NCBI RefSeq assembly: GCF_046044395.1
Contig: NZ_JBJUSG010000028.1
Location: 1-31,267 of the forward strand
Source: Magnetominusculus dajiuhuensis
GTDB taxonomy: Bacteria; Nitrospirota; Thermodesulfovibrionia; Thermodesulfovibrionales; Magnetobacteriaceae
Reading direction: 5' to 3'
Length of the DNA: 31,267 bases
Positions 24,104 to 31,267 of the stretch are shown in pieces. Under the pieces are notes generated by a model. That model was given only the letters and a program-made list of their open reading frames with translations, ran no database searches and was not told the DNA's origin. How positions within the stretch are numbered: the first letter of the stretch is position 1; every line of letters starts with the position of its first letter. A program made the translations under genes and the position numbers.

Positions 24104-24685
24104 TCAGCTTATCATTTTGGCAACGCCCTTCACCTCTTCAAGCATTTTGGCTCGCTCCGCGTCGGTGATATATGGAATGGCGGTAAAAAACACATGCTTC
24201 AATACCTCCATAGCGCAGAACCTGTATATGCCATCGTCTGAGGTTTGACGCATACTGTTAAACATGCCACTTTTTGCGTACATCTCCTCAGGGGTGCCGG
24301 TTGTGTTGATTATCAGGACTTTTTTGCCGTTTAGAAGCCCCGCAGCACCAGCCTCGTTTATTGTAAAAGCAAAACCGAAAGAGAAGACCCTGTCTATGTA
24401 ACCCTTAAATATAGCCGGCAGTCCTGTCCACCAAATCGGGTGGACGAAACTGATTACATCGGCCCAGGCGATGTGATCTTGTTCGACTTTAACGTCAGTG
24501 GCAGACTTGCCGGCCTGGATGAGTTCAAAATCAGATGGTTTTAACACCGGGTCGAAATTTTGTTCGTATAAATCCCTGATTCTGACCTCGTGACCAAGGG
24601 ACTTTAACTCCCCCGAGAGGGTCTCCATTATGGCGTGATTAAAACTCTTAGGATTGGGATGTGCGTAAACAATCAGATTTTTCAT
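24104..24685 (-). CDS. NAD(P)H-dependent quinone reductase-like flavoprotein (flavodoxin_2 fold)
   Basis: I place the start at the ATG at 24685 because AAGGAGG lies a few bases upstream and the protein then opens MKNLIVYAHPNPKSFNHAI, the standard N-terminus; the frame runs back to 24721. The 193-residue protein has the FMN-phosphate loop (HPNPKSFNHAI), the IWWTGLPAIFKGYIDRVFSFGFA segment and INTTGTPEE, as in KefF/MdaB/YwrO-type two-electron quinone reductases. It is the first gene of a two-gene unit with the TSUP permease. A tandem 20-bp operator-like repeat overlaps its promoter, suggesting induction by an unidentified repressor ligand, as is common for quinone reductases. Confidence 0.9.
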   Translation of the reverse strand: MKNLIVYAHPNPKSFNHAIMETLSGELKSLGHEVRIRDLYEQNFDPVLKPSDFELIQAGKSATDVKVEQDHIAWADVISFVHPIWWTGLPAIFKGYIDRVFSFGFAFTINEAGAAGLLNGKKVLIINTTGTPEEMYAKSGMFNSMRQTSDDGIYRFCAMEVLKHVFFTAIPYITDAERAKMLEEVKGVAKMIS

Positions 24686-24710
24686 TTCGTCCTCCTTATA
24701 CACGTGTTTG

Positions 24711-24751
24711 ATAGTATACACTGACCGAATAATAGTATATACTGACCGAAT
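24711..24751 (-). promoter_or_regulatory. Tandem operator-like repeat upstream of the quinone reductase gene
   Basis: Two 20-bp units, 24711-24730 (ATAGTATACACTGACCGAAT) and 24732-24751 (ATAGTATATACTGACCGAAT), differ at one base and are spaced 21 bp apart, exactly two DNA turns. Each contains an AGTATATACT-like palindrome, perfect in the second unit. TATACT on the minus strand could be the -10 box, so a bound regulator would block transcription. No regulator gene lies alongside. Confidence 0.6.
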
Positions 24752-24896
24752 ATGTAAAATCTATATGCAAAAAAATGTGGCGCGTGTCCCGCCAAAATGA
24801 TAATGTCCTTATAACGATCCAATGCCGGAGCTTGGGCAACGCATCCCCGTTGACTTTGAAAGGACAAATGGGGTAACTTAACTATGTGTCCGGTTT

Positions 24897-24912
24897 TGAC
24901 GTGGTAACGTCA
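24897..24912. promoter_or_regulatory. Palindrome TGACGT-GGTA-ACGTCA upstream of the Sia-like operon
   Basis: Perfect 6-bp arms around 4 bp, preceded by TT (TTGACGT...). This resembles the two-fold sites of CRP/FNR-type regulators in spacing, but the half-sites match no consensus I can name with certainty. It lies 112 bp before the first gene of the operon. The rest of the 24752-25023 gap holds no gene. Confidence 0.4.
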
Positions 24913-25023
24913 GTTATGGAATTAGTAAAGGGGTAGGGGATTGCCTGTAATGAATATGAACTCTATGGTGATTATCCCATGAATGTTTAATTATATCCAA
25001 AGAGCCAAAACGGGTTGCGCATT

Positions 25024-27243
25024 ATGAAGATCAGGAATTTGCTTATGCTTATAACAACTGTGAGCATCATAGTATCGATGGTGACTATCACATCGGTTGC
25101 GGTGTTCACAATTAAGAAGCAAGGGCGGGATGATATAGAGAAGTACAAAGCGGAAGAACTGGCTAAATTGAGGCATAACCTCAGGAATCTGGCGTACATG
25201 GCCTATGGTATCGTGCAGATGAATGACAAGACCGCTCATGACAAGAAATTCCTCGAAAAGTACTACGGTGTGCGGCTGAAAGACGCTATAAGCATCGTTG
25301 AGCCGATTCTCAGAGTGAATGCCGCAAAGGTGAAAGAGGGGAAAGCGACTCTCTCTCAGGCGAAAAAGGAGGCTGTTGATGCGATCAGCAGCATAAGGTA
25401 TAATAACGGGGCCGGATATTTCTGGATCAACGACACAACACTTCCCTACCCCCGCATGATTATGCACCCGACATTGCCGGAGCTGGACGGCAAAGTTCTG
25501 AGCGACCCGAAATTCAACTGTGCCCTGGGCAAAACGAAGAACCTTTTTCAGGCCTTTGCAGAGGTCACAAAGGCAAAAGGAGAAGGCTTCGTTGACTATC
25601 TCTGGCCGAAACCAACAAAAGAGGGTCTTAGCGCTCAGGTGCCAAAACTTTCTTACGTAAAACTTTTCAGTGAATGGGATATTATTATCGGCACCGGTAT
25701 TTATATTGATGACGCGGTTCAGGACGCCATGGAAACAAGTAAGGAAGCCCTGAGCAAAATAAAGTTTGATGATGGGACCGGATATTTCTGGATCAACGAT
25801 ACAACACTTCCCTACCCACGGATGATTATGCACCCGACTTTGCCGGAGCTGGACGGCAAAATCGTGACCGACCCGAAATTCAACTGTGCCTTGGGCAAAA
25901 CGAAGAACATTTTTCAGGCAATGGCAGAGGCATGTAATAATAACGAGGGTGAAGGTTTTGTGGATTATATATGGCCGAAACCTACGAGAGATGGCCTGAG
26001 CAAGCCTGTTCGGAAACTGGCCTTTGTAAAAGTATACAAGCCGTGGGGATGGGTTATCGGGACAGGCATTTATACCGACACTATAGAGGAAGAAACCGCA
26101 CGGAAGGCCTTGTCCATTAATGACCAGGTCAGGAAGGTCATAAACAAGTTCCTTGTGATCTCGGCAATCGTGCTTATTGCCGGGGTAGCGACTGTCATTA
26201 TTTTTTCGAAAACTCTTACCGTACCGATCAGCAGGCTTACCGACTCAATCAGAAAGATAAATAAAGAGGGCATATACTCGGGTGAATCTCCAGTGACGGG
26301 CACTGTGGAAACCAGAGAACTAGGAGAGATATTTAACAGAATGCTCTCAGAACTTAGGAGAGGCGAAGAAACAAACAAGGCGCTTTTCAACGAGTTGGCG
26401 GATTATAACAGGACACTGGAGCGGAAGGTGGCCGAAAGAACGTCTGAACTTCAGGCCACACTTGCAGAGGTCAGTGCGGCCAACAATAAGATCCTCAGGA
26501 GCATTAGTTATGCAAAGATGATTCAGACTTCTCTCCTGCCTGATCACGATACGGTTGTGACGAATCTGCCGAACAGCCTGTTTTTATGGATGCCTAAGGA
26601 CATCGTCGGCGGTGACATATACTTTGCCGAGATTTTTGAGCACAATTACCTCGTCGCCATTGTGGACTGCACCGGCCACGGGGTGCCGGGCGCTTTTATG
26701 ACAATGATTGCGTCGTCAACCCTGAAAAAAATAATCAACGAAGACCTCTGCAATGACCCCGGAGAGATACTGAAGAGGCTGAACCATGCGGTAAAATCAC
26801 TTTTACTAACCAACTCCGAACACGAACTCTTTGATGTCGGCATGGATGCCGCGGTATGCCTGATAAAACCACGAGAGAAAACATTGGAATTCTCCGGGGC
26901 TAATCTACCGCTGTACTGCGTCAGTAAAGGCAACATGGAGGTCTTCAAAGGCGACAGGCAGAGCATAGGATACAAGGACTCGCCTTCAAATATCAATTTC
27001 ACGACCGTAAAGATTGCGATATCATACGAGATGTCGTTTTATCTTGCAACCGACGGCTATATTGATCAGACAGGAGGTGATTACGGGTTTTCATTCGGCA
27101 AAAGGCGTTTCAGAACGCTTTTGCATGAGATATGCGGGAGCCCCTTCCACACCCAGAGGGAAATGCTTCTTAAAGCCTTCAACGAACATATTGGCGGCAA
27201 CGAACGTCTGGATGACGTAACTGTTGTAGGGTTCAGTCTATAG
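25024..27243 (+). CDS. Membrane PP2C-type Ser phosphatase with double Cache sensor, SiaA-like
   Basis: This 739-residue protein (ATG at 25024; the frame extends to a TTG at 25015) has a transmembrane helix (about 5-27), a periplasmic region with two related Cache-type units (shared motif GYFWINDTTLPYPRMIMHP at 131 and again at 253), a second transmembrane helix (about 374-396), a HAMP domain, a coiled coil and a SpoIIE/RsbU-type PP2C phosphatase domain (about 500-739). The metal-binding aspartates are present: GGD (D531), DCTGHG (D548), TDG (D677) and DD (D730, D731), so it should be active. In Pseudomonas SiaA, the counterpart, dephosphorylates SiaC; the kinase SiaB and SiaC are encoded directly downstream here. 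The sensor binds an unknown small ligand, possibly an organic acid or amino acid as in other Cache domains. Confidence 0.9.
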   Translation: MKIRNLLMLITTVSIIVSMVTITSVAVFTIKKQGRDDIEKYKAEELAKLRHNLRNLAYMAYGIVQMNDKTAHDKKFLEKYYGVRLKDAISIVEPILRVNAAKVKEGKATLSQAKKEAVDAISSIRYNNGAGYFWINDTTLPYPRMIMHPTLPELDGKVLSDPKFNCALGKTKNLFQAFAEVTKAKGEGFVDYLWPKPTKEGLSAQVPKLSYVKLFSEWDIIIGTGIYIDDAVQDAMETSKEALSKIKFDDGTGYFWINDTTLPYPRMIMHPTLPELDGKIVTDPKFNCALGKTKNIFQAMAEACNNNEGEGFVDYIWPKPTRDGLSKPVRKLAFVKVYKPWGWVIGTGIYTDTIEEETARKALSINDQVRKVINKFLVISAIVLIAGVATVIIFSKTLTVPISRLTDSIRKINKEGIYSGESPVTGTVETRELGEIFNRMLSELRRGEETNKALFNELADYNRTLERKVAERTSELQATLAEVSAANNKILRSISYAKMIQTSLLPDHDTVVTNLPNSLFLWMPKDIVGGDIYFAEIFEHNYLVAIVDCTGHGVPGAFMTMIASSTLKKIINEDLCNDPGEILKRLNHAVKSLLLTNSEHELFDVGMDAAVCLIKPREKTLEFSGANLPLYCVSKGNMEVFKGDRQSIGYKDSPSNINFTTVKIAISYEMSFYLATDGYIDQTGGDYGFSFGKRRFRTLLHEICGSPFHTQREMLLKAFNEHIGGNERLDDVTVVGFSL
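25414..25553 (+). repeat. Intragenic duplication, unit 1 (Cache motif)
   Basis: These 140 bp match 25780-25919 with about ten differences, 366 bp (122 codons) apart and in frame. They encode the ligand-pocket part of the first Cache unit. Confidence 0.85.
25780..25919 (+). repeat. Intragenic duplication, unit 2 (Cache motif)
   Basis: Second copy of the 140-bp segment, in the second Cache unit. Outside this core the two units are more diverged, so the similarity is concentrated in the pocket-forming segment. Confidence 0.85.
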
Positions 27244-27288
27244 AAATATTACAACTACGTACCACTAAGGGAAACGGGAGATGATAAC

Positions 27289-27843
27289 ATGATTAAACTT
27301 CTGGATTTGAAGAATTACCTCGATGAAAAGGGTGTTTTTTTGTATTTCAACGGGCAAATATCACATGATTTACTGGTTCAACTGGGCGACACACTGAAAC
27401 AAGCTTTGAAAAGGGAAGAAGTGGAATCCAAAACGATTGTGAAAGTCTTTTCCATGTTTATTGAACAGATGCAAAACGTAGCACGTTATTCCGATCCCGG
27501 TGAAACAGACGTCCCCAATGCTTTGGCACATTTTCAGATGGGCGTTGTGACAGTAGGTTATGACGGAAATTATTATTTCGTGGCTAGCGGCAACAGAGTG
27601 GCTGCAACCGAAGTCAACAGGATAAGGGAAAAACTTGAAAAGATCAGCTCAATGGATAAAGACCAGCTTAAGACCTTTTATAAAGAAATGAGAAAGATAG
27701 ATACCCCGAAAGACTCCGTTGGCGCTGGACTCGGTTTTATAGAAATGGCCAGAAAAGCCGACAAACCTCTTGAATTCGAATTTTCTAAATTAAATGAGAA
27801 GGAATCTTTCTTCTCACTAATAACTCTGATAAACAGGGAGTAA
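27289..27843 (+). CDS. siaB: SiaB-family protein kinase
   Basis: This 184-residue protein matches SiaB (DUF6272), a GHKL-fold Ser/Thr kinase that phosphorylates SiaC and so opposes the phosphatase. An N-box-like FIEQMQNVARYS is seen at about 58-68 (N63) and a glycine motif VGAGLGFIEMA at about 144-153. The length is usual for the family. GGGAG at 27276-27280 lies 8 nt before the ATG. The gene is 45 bp after the phosphatase gene and 2 bp before the siaC-like gene, so it is translated as part of one operon. Confidence 0.9.
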   Translation: MIKLLDLKNYLDEKGVFLYFNGQISHDLLVQLGDTLKQALKREEVESKTIVKVFSMFIEQMQNVARYSDPGETDVPNALAHFQMGVVTVGYDGNYYFVASGNRVAATEVNRIREKLEKISSMDKDQLKTFYKEMRKIDTPKDSVGAGLGFIEMARKADKPLEFEFSKLNEKESFFSLITLINRE

Positions 27844-27845
27844 AT

Positions 27846-28235
27846 ATGCTGAGATTTGAAATAGATGCTACGAAGAGCACGCCGAGGATTTATTTCGACC
27901 AGGGGAAAAACGTTCTCGAAATCAAAGGCGAATCATATCCGGAAAACACGTCGGAATTTTACGGACCTTTTTTTAAGTGGCTTGATATGCGCCTTGAGCA
28001 ATTGCATGAGGAGAACTTTACCGTAGATATCGCGCTGATATACTTCAACAGCAGTTCTTCAAAGATACTGATGAACCTGTTTGAAAGACTTGAAAAATAT
28101 GCCGAAAGGGGCAAAAATATCGCCGTGAACTGGATTTATGATAAAAATGATGAAAGTTCCCTCGAATATGGGGAGGAGTTCGAAGAAGACCTGACAACGC
28201 TGAAATTCAATCTCGTAGAAAAAGCAGGAGGTTAA
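27846..28235 (+). CDS. siaC: SiaC-family regulatory phosphoprotein
   Basis: This 129-residue protein matches SiaC (DUF1987) in length and sequence: LEIKGESYPEN near residue 25, FFKWLDMRLEQL, and the conserved IYFNSSSSKILMNL at 65-78, where the phosphorylated residue of Pseudomonas SiaC (Thr68) would correspond to one of Ser69-Ser72, most likely Ser69. Unphosphorylated SiaC binds and activates the diguanylate cyclase SiaD in Pseudomonas. Here the following gene is an HD-GYP phosphodiesterase instead, so I infer that SiaC controls breakdown rather than synthesis of c-di-GMP, or acts on the histidine kinase. AGGGAG at the end of the upstream gene serves as ribosome binding site; the gap is 2 bp. 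Confidence 0.9.
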   Translation: MLRFEIDATKSTPRIYFDQGKNVLEIKGESYPENTSEFYGPFFKWLDMRLEQLHEENFTVDIALIYFNSSSSKILMNLFERLEKYAERGKNIAVNWIYDKNDESSLEYGEEFEEDLTTLKFNLVEKAGG

Positions 28236-28237
28236 AA

Positions 28238-29110
28238 GTGCCTAAAGACGCAATGTTTAGCGAAGAGGAACAGGTGCTTAATCAGGCAGGGAAGGTGGTC
28301 AGTGATGAGCGTTATAAAGACTCGCCATTGCATGCCGGGTTCGTGTCTTTGCTTGACAGCTATCAGCGGTTGTTCAAGCAGGTCAGGCGGTTGATCAGAT
28401 TGAGCGATAAGCAGCAGCACGGCATGATATTGGAACTGGAGCAAGCCTTTGAGAGCTTTGTCCGCACCCTGGTCGCTACCATTGACGCCAAGCACCGTCT
28501 CACGGCCGGCCATTCCACTCGCGTCACAGAATATGTTCTATTTATCGGCAAAAAAATGGGCTTCAGTGACGAGCAAATGGAAGTGCTCAAATACGCAGGA
28601 TTGCTCCATGATATAGGCAAAATCGGCATTCCCGATGCTGTGCTGACAAAAAACGGGCCTTTCTCGCCTGATGAACGTCTGAAGATGAACGAGCACGCCA
28701 CATGGACATGGCAGATATTATCAGTCATTCGTTTGCCCCGTAATTTGTGCGAAATCCCCAAAATGGCGGCATGCCACCACGAGAAGATGGACGGAACCGG
28801 TTATCCTTACGGTCTGAAAGGAGATGATATTCCTTTTTTTTCCCGGCTCATTGCCGTAGCCGATGTGTTCGACGCATTGACCTCCCGCCGTGATTATCCA
28901 AAATACGATAGGGAACAAATTCTAAGCCCTGATCCCATGTCCATGGATAAGGCATTTTCAATCCTTACGAAGGATCAGAACATTCATTTTGATCCAACCG
29001 TAGTGTCTGTAGTCCTGAATCACCGGCCTGAATTTGAAGCCATGTGGCAGTCTCTGCACACCAACCATGCAGATGCTTTACCAGTGTGCCTGCCATCTGC
29101 TATATTATGA
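28238..29110 (+). CDS. HD-GYP domain phosphodiesterase, likely output of the Sia-like switch
   Basis: This 290-residue protein starts at GTG; AGGAGG at 28226-28231 lies 6 nt upstream and overlaps the end of the siaC-like gene. The first ~75 residues are helical with no known receiver or GAF domain, which leaves a possible binding surface for SiaC. The HD-GYP domain (about 76-265) is complete: LLHDIGKIGIP (H124, D125, K128), ACHHEKMDGTGYP (H180, H181, GYP 188-190) and VADVFDALTS (D209, D212). HD-GYP enzymes hydrolyse cyclic-di-GMP; a few act on cGAMP. The site usually read RPYR is RRDYPK here. It is 2 bp downstream of the siaC-like gene and 1 bp before the histidine kinase gene. Confidence 0.92.
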   Translation: MPKDAMFSEEEQVLNQAGKVVSDERYKDSPLHAGFVSLLDSYQRLFKQVRRLIRLSDKQQHGMILELEQAFESFVRTLVATIDAKHRLTAGHSTRVTEYVLFIGKKMGFSDEQMEVLKYAGLLHDIGKIGIPDAVLTKNGPFSPDERLKMNEHATWTWQILSVIRLPRNLCEIPKMAACHHEKMDGTGYPYGLKGDDIPFFSRLIAVADVFDALTSRRDYPKYDREQILSPDPMSMDKAFSILTKDQNIHFDPTVVSVVLNHRPEFEAMWQSLHTNHADALPVCLPSAIL

Positions 29111-29111
29111 A

Positions 29112-31064
29112 ATGAATAACAGTGGGCGTGCTAATAGAAGGTTTAAGCTCTGGACGGTTTTTCTTTCAATAATCGTGATGGCCACGGGCGCTGTTGGGCT
29201 ATGGTTAATAGCAGAGTGGACAAAGGATAAGACCATTGAAGGTATTCAAAGGCAGGTGCGCCAAAACCTTGAACTATACAATGTATATCTTACGGACAAG
29301 ATCGCCCAATTTTCGGAGTATCCTTTAATTCTGGCGGAGAACTCTTTGATTGTCAATTTTTGCGGCAATCCAACAAACGCGAGGGCAGTTAATCGTTACC
29401 TCTCTCAATTCAATATCACAGTTGGGGCATCTGTCTCGTTCATACTCAATAAGAACGGCACTGTTATCGCGTCTAGCAACTGGGACTCCAAGGACTCGGC
29501 TATAGGCAAAAGATCTGCCGCCTTTAGGCCTTATTTTCAAAAGGCGATAAACGGAGTGCCGGCGGGATACGTTGCAATCGGGCTTACATCCAAAGAACCT
29601 GGCTATTTCGCCTCCTATCCGATTAGAAAAGGCGGCGAGGTAATCGGGGTTGCCGTAGTTAAAAATAGACTCGACAGCCTGAAGCTCGGTACTCAGGAAG
29701 TCATGGGAACGCTCCTCATCGCCGATGAAAACGATGTCATCTTCGCATCGAACGATGATCTGTTTAATTTTTACGCTATTCGTGAGCTGCCGGAGGGTGT
29801 TTTGTCAGAGATAAAGGCAGATAAACAATATGAGGGCGTTGACCTCCAACCGCTTCCTGTTAAAAGCGATGTCATGCGCGGCGGCGTGAGGATAATAACA
29901 TTAAAACCCTCGGCCGTCACTGAACAGCGCGAGGTCAGATACGTTATGGAGATGGTTTACGCGCAGGAAAACGGCTGGAATGTCTATCTGCTTTCAGAAG
30001 TTGGGGATTTGGATAAAAAAATCATTGTAAATATAGCGATTGCCTCTTCGATTATAGCGGTGATACTTGTTGCGTCGTTGCTGCTGATTAATATAAGACT
30101 AAGGAAAATGAAAGAAACATCAACCAAAAATCAGGTAGAACTTGAGCATAAGGTAGATGAGCGGACACAGGAACTGCACGATACAAACGAAAAACTCCTT
30201 TTCGAATTGATAGAACGTAAGCGGCTTGAAAATGCCCTGAAAATAAAGACGGACGAGCTGCAACACATCAACGAAAACCTTCGTGAACTTGTGAAAAAAG
30301 AGGTCGCTGAAAATAATAAACAGGAACAATTGCTGATTCAGCAATCCCGTATGGCGGCAATGGGAGAGATGATAGGCGTCATAGCCCACCAGTGGAGGCA
30401 GCCCATAAACGCAATCGGCCTGATAATACAGGACCTCGTTGACGCCTTTGAGCATGGAGAGATGAACAAGGAATACCTGGAAACCGAAGTCCAGTCAACC
30501 ATGCAGCACATAGGATTTATGTCCCAAACGATTGACGATTTCAGGAATTTCCTCAAACCATCAAAAAAGAAACTGCGGTTTAACGTCAAAGAGGCAATAG
30601 AGGAAATAATGTCCATGTTTGAGGGGACACTAAAAAGAGACTCCGTCGCAGTGTCCTTGGCTCACTCAGAAGAAACATATCTGAAAACCGGCTACCCTAA
30701 CGAGTTCAAGCAGGTGATCTTGAATATTATCAACAACGCCAGAGACGCCATTGTATCATGCCGCAAAAAAGGGCTGATGGACAAAGGCACTCAAGGGCAG
30801 ATAACAATCCGCCTTGAAAAGGCCGCCGCCTCCCCAACGCAGGACGCAGACGACAAGGTAATCGTGTATATCAGTGACAATGGAGGAGGCATACCTGAGG
30901 ATATTATAGACAAGGTATTCGATTCATACTTCACAACCAAGACCGAGGACAAGGGAACGGGTATCGGCCTCTATATGTCCAGGACAATAATAGAAAACAA
31001 CATGGGCGGCAGACTGACAGTGCGAAACACACCCATAGGGGCTGAGTTTACGATAGAAATATAG
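29112..31064 (+). CDS. Membrane sensor histidine kinase with Cache-type periplasmic domain
   Basis: I choose the ATG at 29112, 1 nt after the HD-GYP stop codon, because the protein then starts with a short charged tail and a transmembrane helix (about 12-34); the frame extends to 29034 inside the previous gene. A periplasmic double-Cache-like domain (about 35-300) is followed by a second transmembrane helix (about 303-326), a long coiled coil, a HisKA domain with the H-box IAHQWRQPIN (H426), and an ATPase domain with N-box (ILNIINNARDAI), DNGGG, FTTK and GTGIGL motifs. All catalytic elements are present in 650 residues. No response regulator follows before the window ends. Tight coupling to the HD-GYP gene suggests it belongs to the same signalling unit. 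Confidence 0.92.
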   Translation: MNNSGRANRRFKLWTVFLSIIVMATGAVGLWLIAEWTKDKTIEGIQRQVRQNLELYNVYLTDKIAQFSEYPLILAENSLIVNFCGNPTNARAVNRYLSQFNITVGASVSFILNKNGTVIASSNWDSKDSAIGKRSAAFRPYFQKAINGVPAGYVAIGLTSKEPGYFASYPIRKGGEVIGVAVVKNRLDSLKLGTQEVMGTLLIADENDVIFASNDDLFNFYAIRELPEGVLSEIKADKQYEGVDLQPLPVKSDVMRGGVRIITLKPSAVTEQREVRYVMEMVYAQENGWNVYLLSEVGDLDKKIIVNIAIASSIIAVILVASLLLINIRLRKMKETSTKNQVELEHKVDERTQELHDTNEKLLFELIERKRLENALKIKTDELQHINENLRELVKKEVAENNKQEQLLIQQSRMAAMGEMIGVIAHQWRQPINAIGLIIQDLVDAFEHGEMNKEYLETEVQSTMQHIGFMSQTIDDFRNFLKPSKKKLRFNVKEAIEEIMSMFEGTLKRDSVAVSLAHSEETYLKTGYPNEFKQVILNIINNARDAIVSCRKKGLMDKGTQGQITIRLEKAAASPTQDADDKVIVYISDNGGGIPEDIIDKVFDSYFTTKTEDKGTGIGLYMSRTIIENNMGGRLTVRNTPIGAEFTIEI

Positions 31065-31267
31065 GGGGTATGGATAAACAGGGCAAACGCACTATGTATT
31101 TTTTTGCCTGTCATTCCTGCGAAACATACATGAATAGAGTCAATCTTCGCCCCCGCCCATGAAAATTGCAAGGCCATACTGCTAAGATTTATTCATTTCA
31201 GTGAAAGCAGTTATAATGTAAGCGTCTAAATAACTACACCCGTTGATTTCCCTGCGAGGGCATCCCT
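31065..31267. other. Non-coding end of the window
   Basis: No gene is supported. A truncated family-1 palindrome (CTGTCATTCCTGCGAA, 31108-31123) is present with only its left arm. A TTATAAT-like sequence near 31211-31217 could be the promoter of a gene beyond the window. Confidence 0.5.

Noticed and set aside
24991..25833. 280-codon minus-strand open frame opposite the Cache region
   Set aside because: It is antisense to a well-supported gene, is rich in Cys/His/Phe in a shadow-like way, and contains the mirrored duplication; no ribosome binding site or family resemblance.
31108..31207. A family-1 palindrome split by an insertion (left arm at 31108-31123, a GAAAGCAG-like piece near 31200)
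   Set aside because: The right-hand match is only eight bases and lacks the rest of the arm, so chance is as likely.

Overview
The window is an ordinary stretch of a bacterial chromosome, moderate in GC, with about 19 protein genes on both strands and no rRNA, tRNA, CRISPR array or complete insertion sequence that I can see. Signal peptides, periplasmic sensor domains and many two-component proteins suggest a Gram-negative, environmentally responsive bacterium. The mix (SiaABC-type switch, HisKA_2 kinase, Ser/Thr kinases, papain-like protease with Ig repeats) would suit Nitrospirota or a delta-type lineage, but no marker settles the taxonomy.

Left part (1-7.9 kb): a repeat-bearing non-coding start; on the minus strand a very large membrane protein (periplasmic FG-GAP-like propeller joined to a cytoplasmic kinase fold that has lost its catalytic residues) and a lytic transglycosylase upstream of it; then a plus-strand pair made of a REC-PAS-PAS-HisKA_2 histidine kinase and a REC-GAF response regulator.

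Middle (7.9-24.7 kb): a secreted papain-family protease carrying eleven tandem Ig-like repeats, convergent with a B12-binding radical SAM protein across a perfect hairpin; uvrB; a probable ASCH plus winged-helix protein; a Ser/Thr protein kinase with a C-terminal cyclic-nucleotide-binding domain; an AT-richer two-gene ATPase/TOPRIM module resembling the PARIS (AriA/AriB) anti-phage system; a small ABM-type monooxygenase; mutS2; rfbC (rmlC); and a TauE/SafE permease cotranscribed with a flavodoxin-fold quinone reductase that has a tandem operator-like repeat upstream.

Right part (25-31 kb): a tight five-gene operon, in order a Cache-HAMP-PP2C phosphatase (SiaA-like), a SiaB-like kinase, a SiaC-like phosphoprotein, an HD-GYP phosphodiesterase and a Cache-containing histidine kinase. 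In the Pseudomonas SiaABCD system the output protein is a diguanylate cyclase. Here an HD-GYP protein sits in that place and a histidine kinase follows, which is the most interesting system in the window.

Two themes cross the window. Several genes have a TATAAT-like -10 box only 6-10 nt before the start codon and no Shine-Dalgarno sequence, which suggests leaderless mRNAs. Two families of palindromic intergenic repeats are scattered between genes; one (about 110-130 bp, with a G7-TAA-C7 hairpin) lies directly after the stop codon of two genes.
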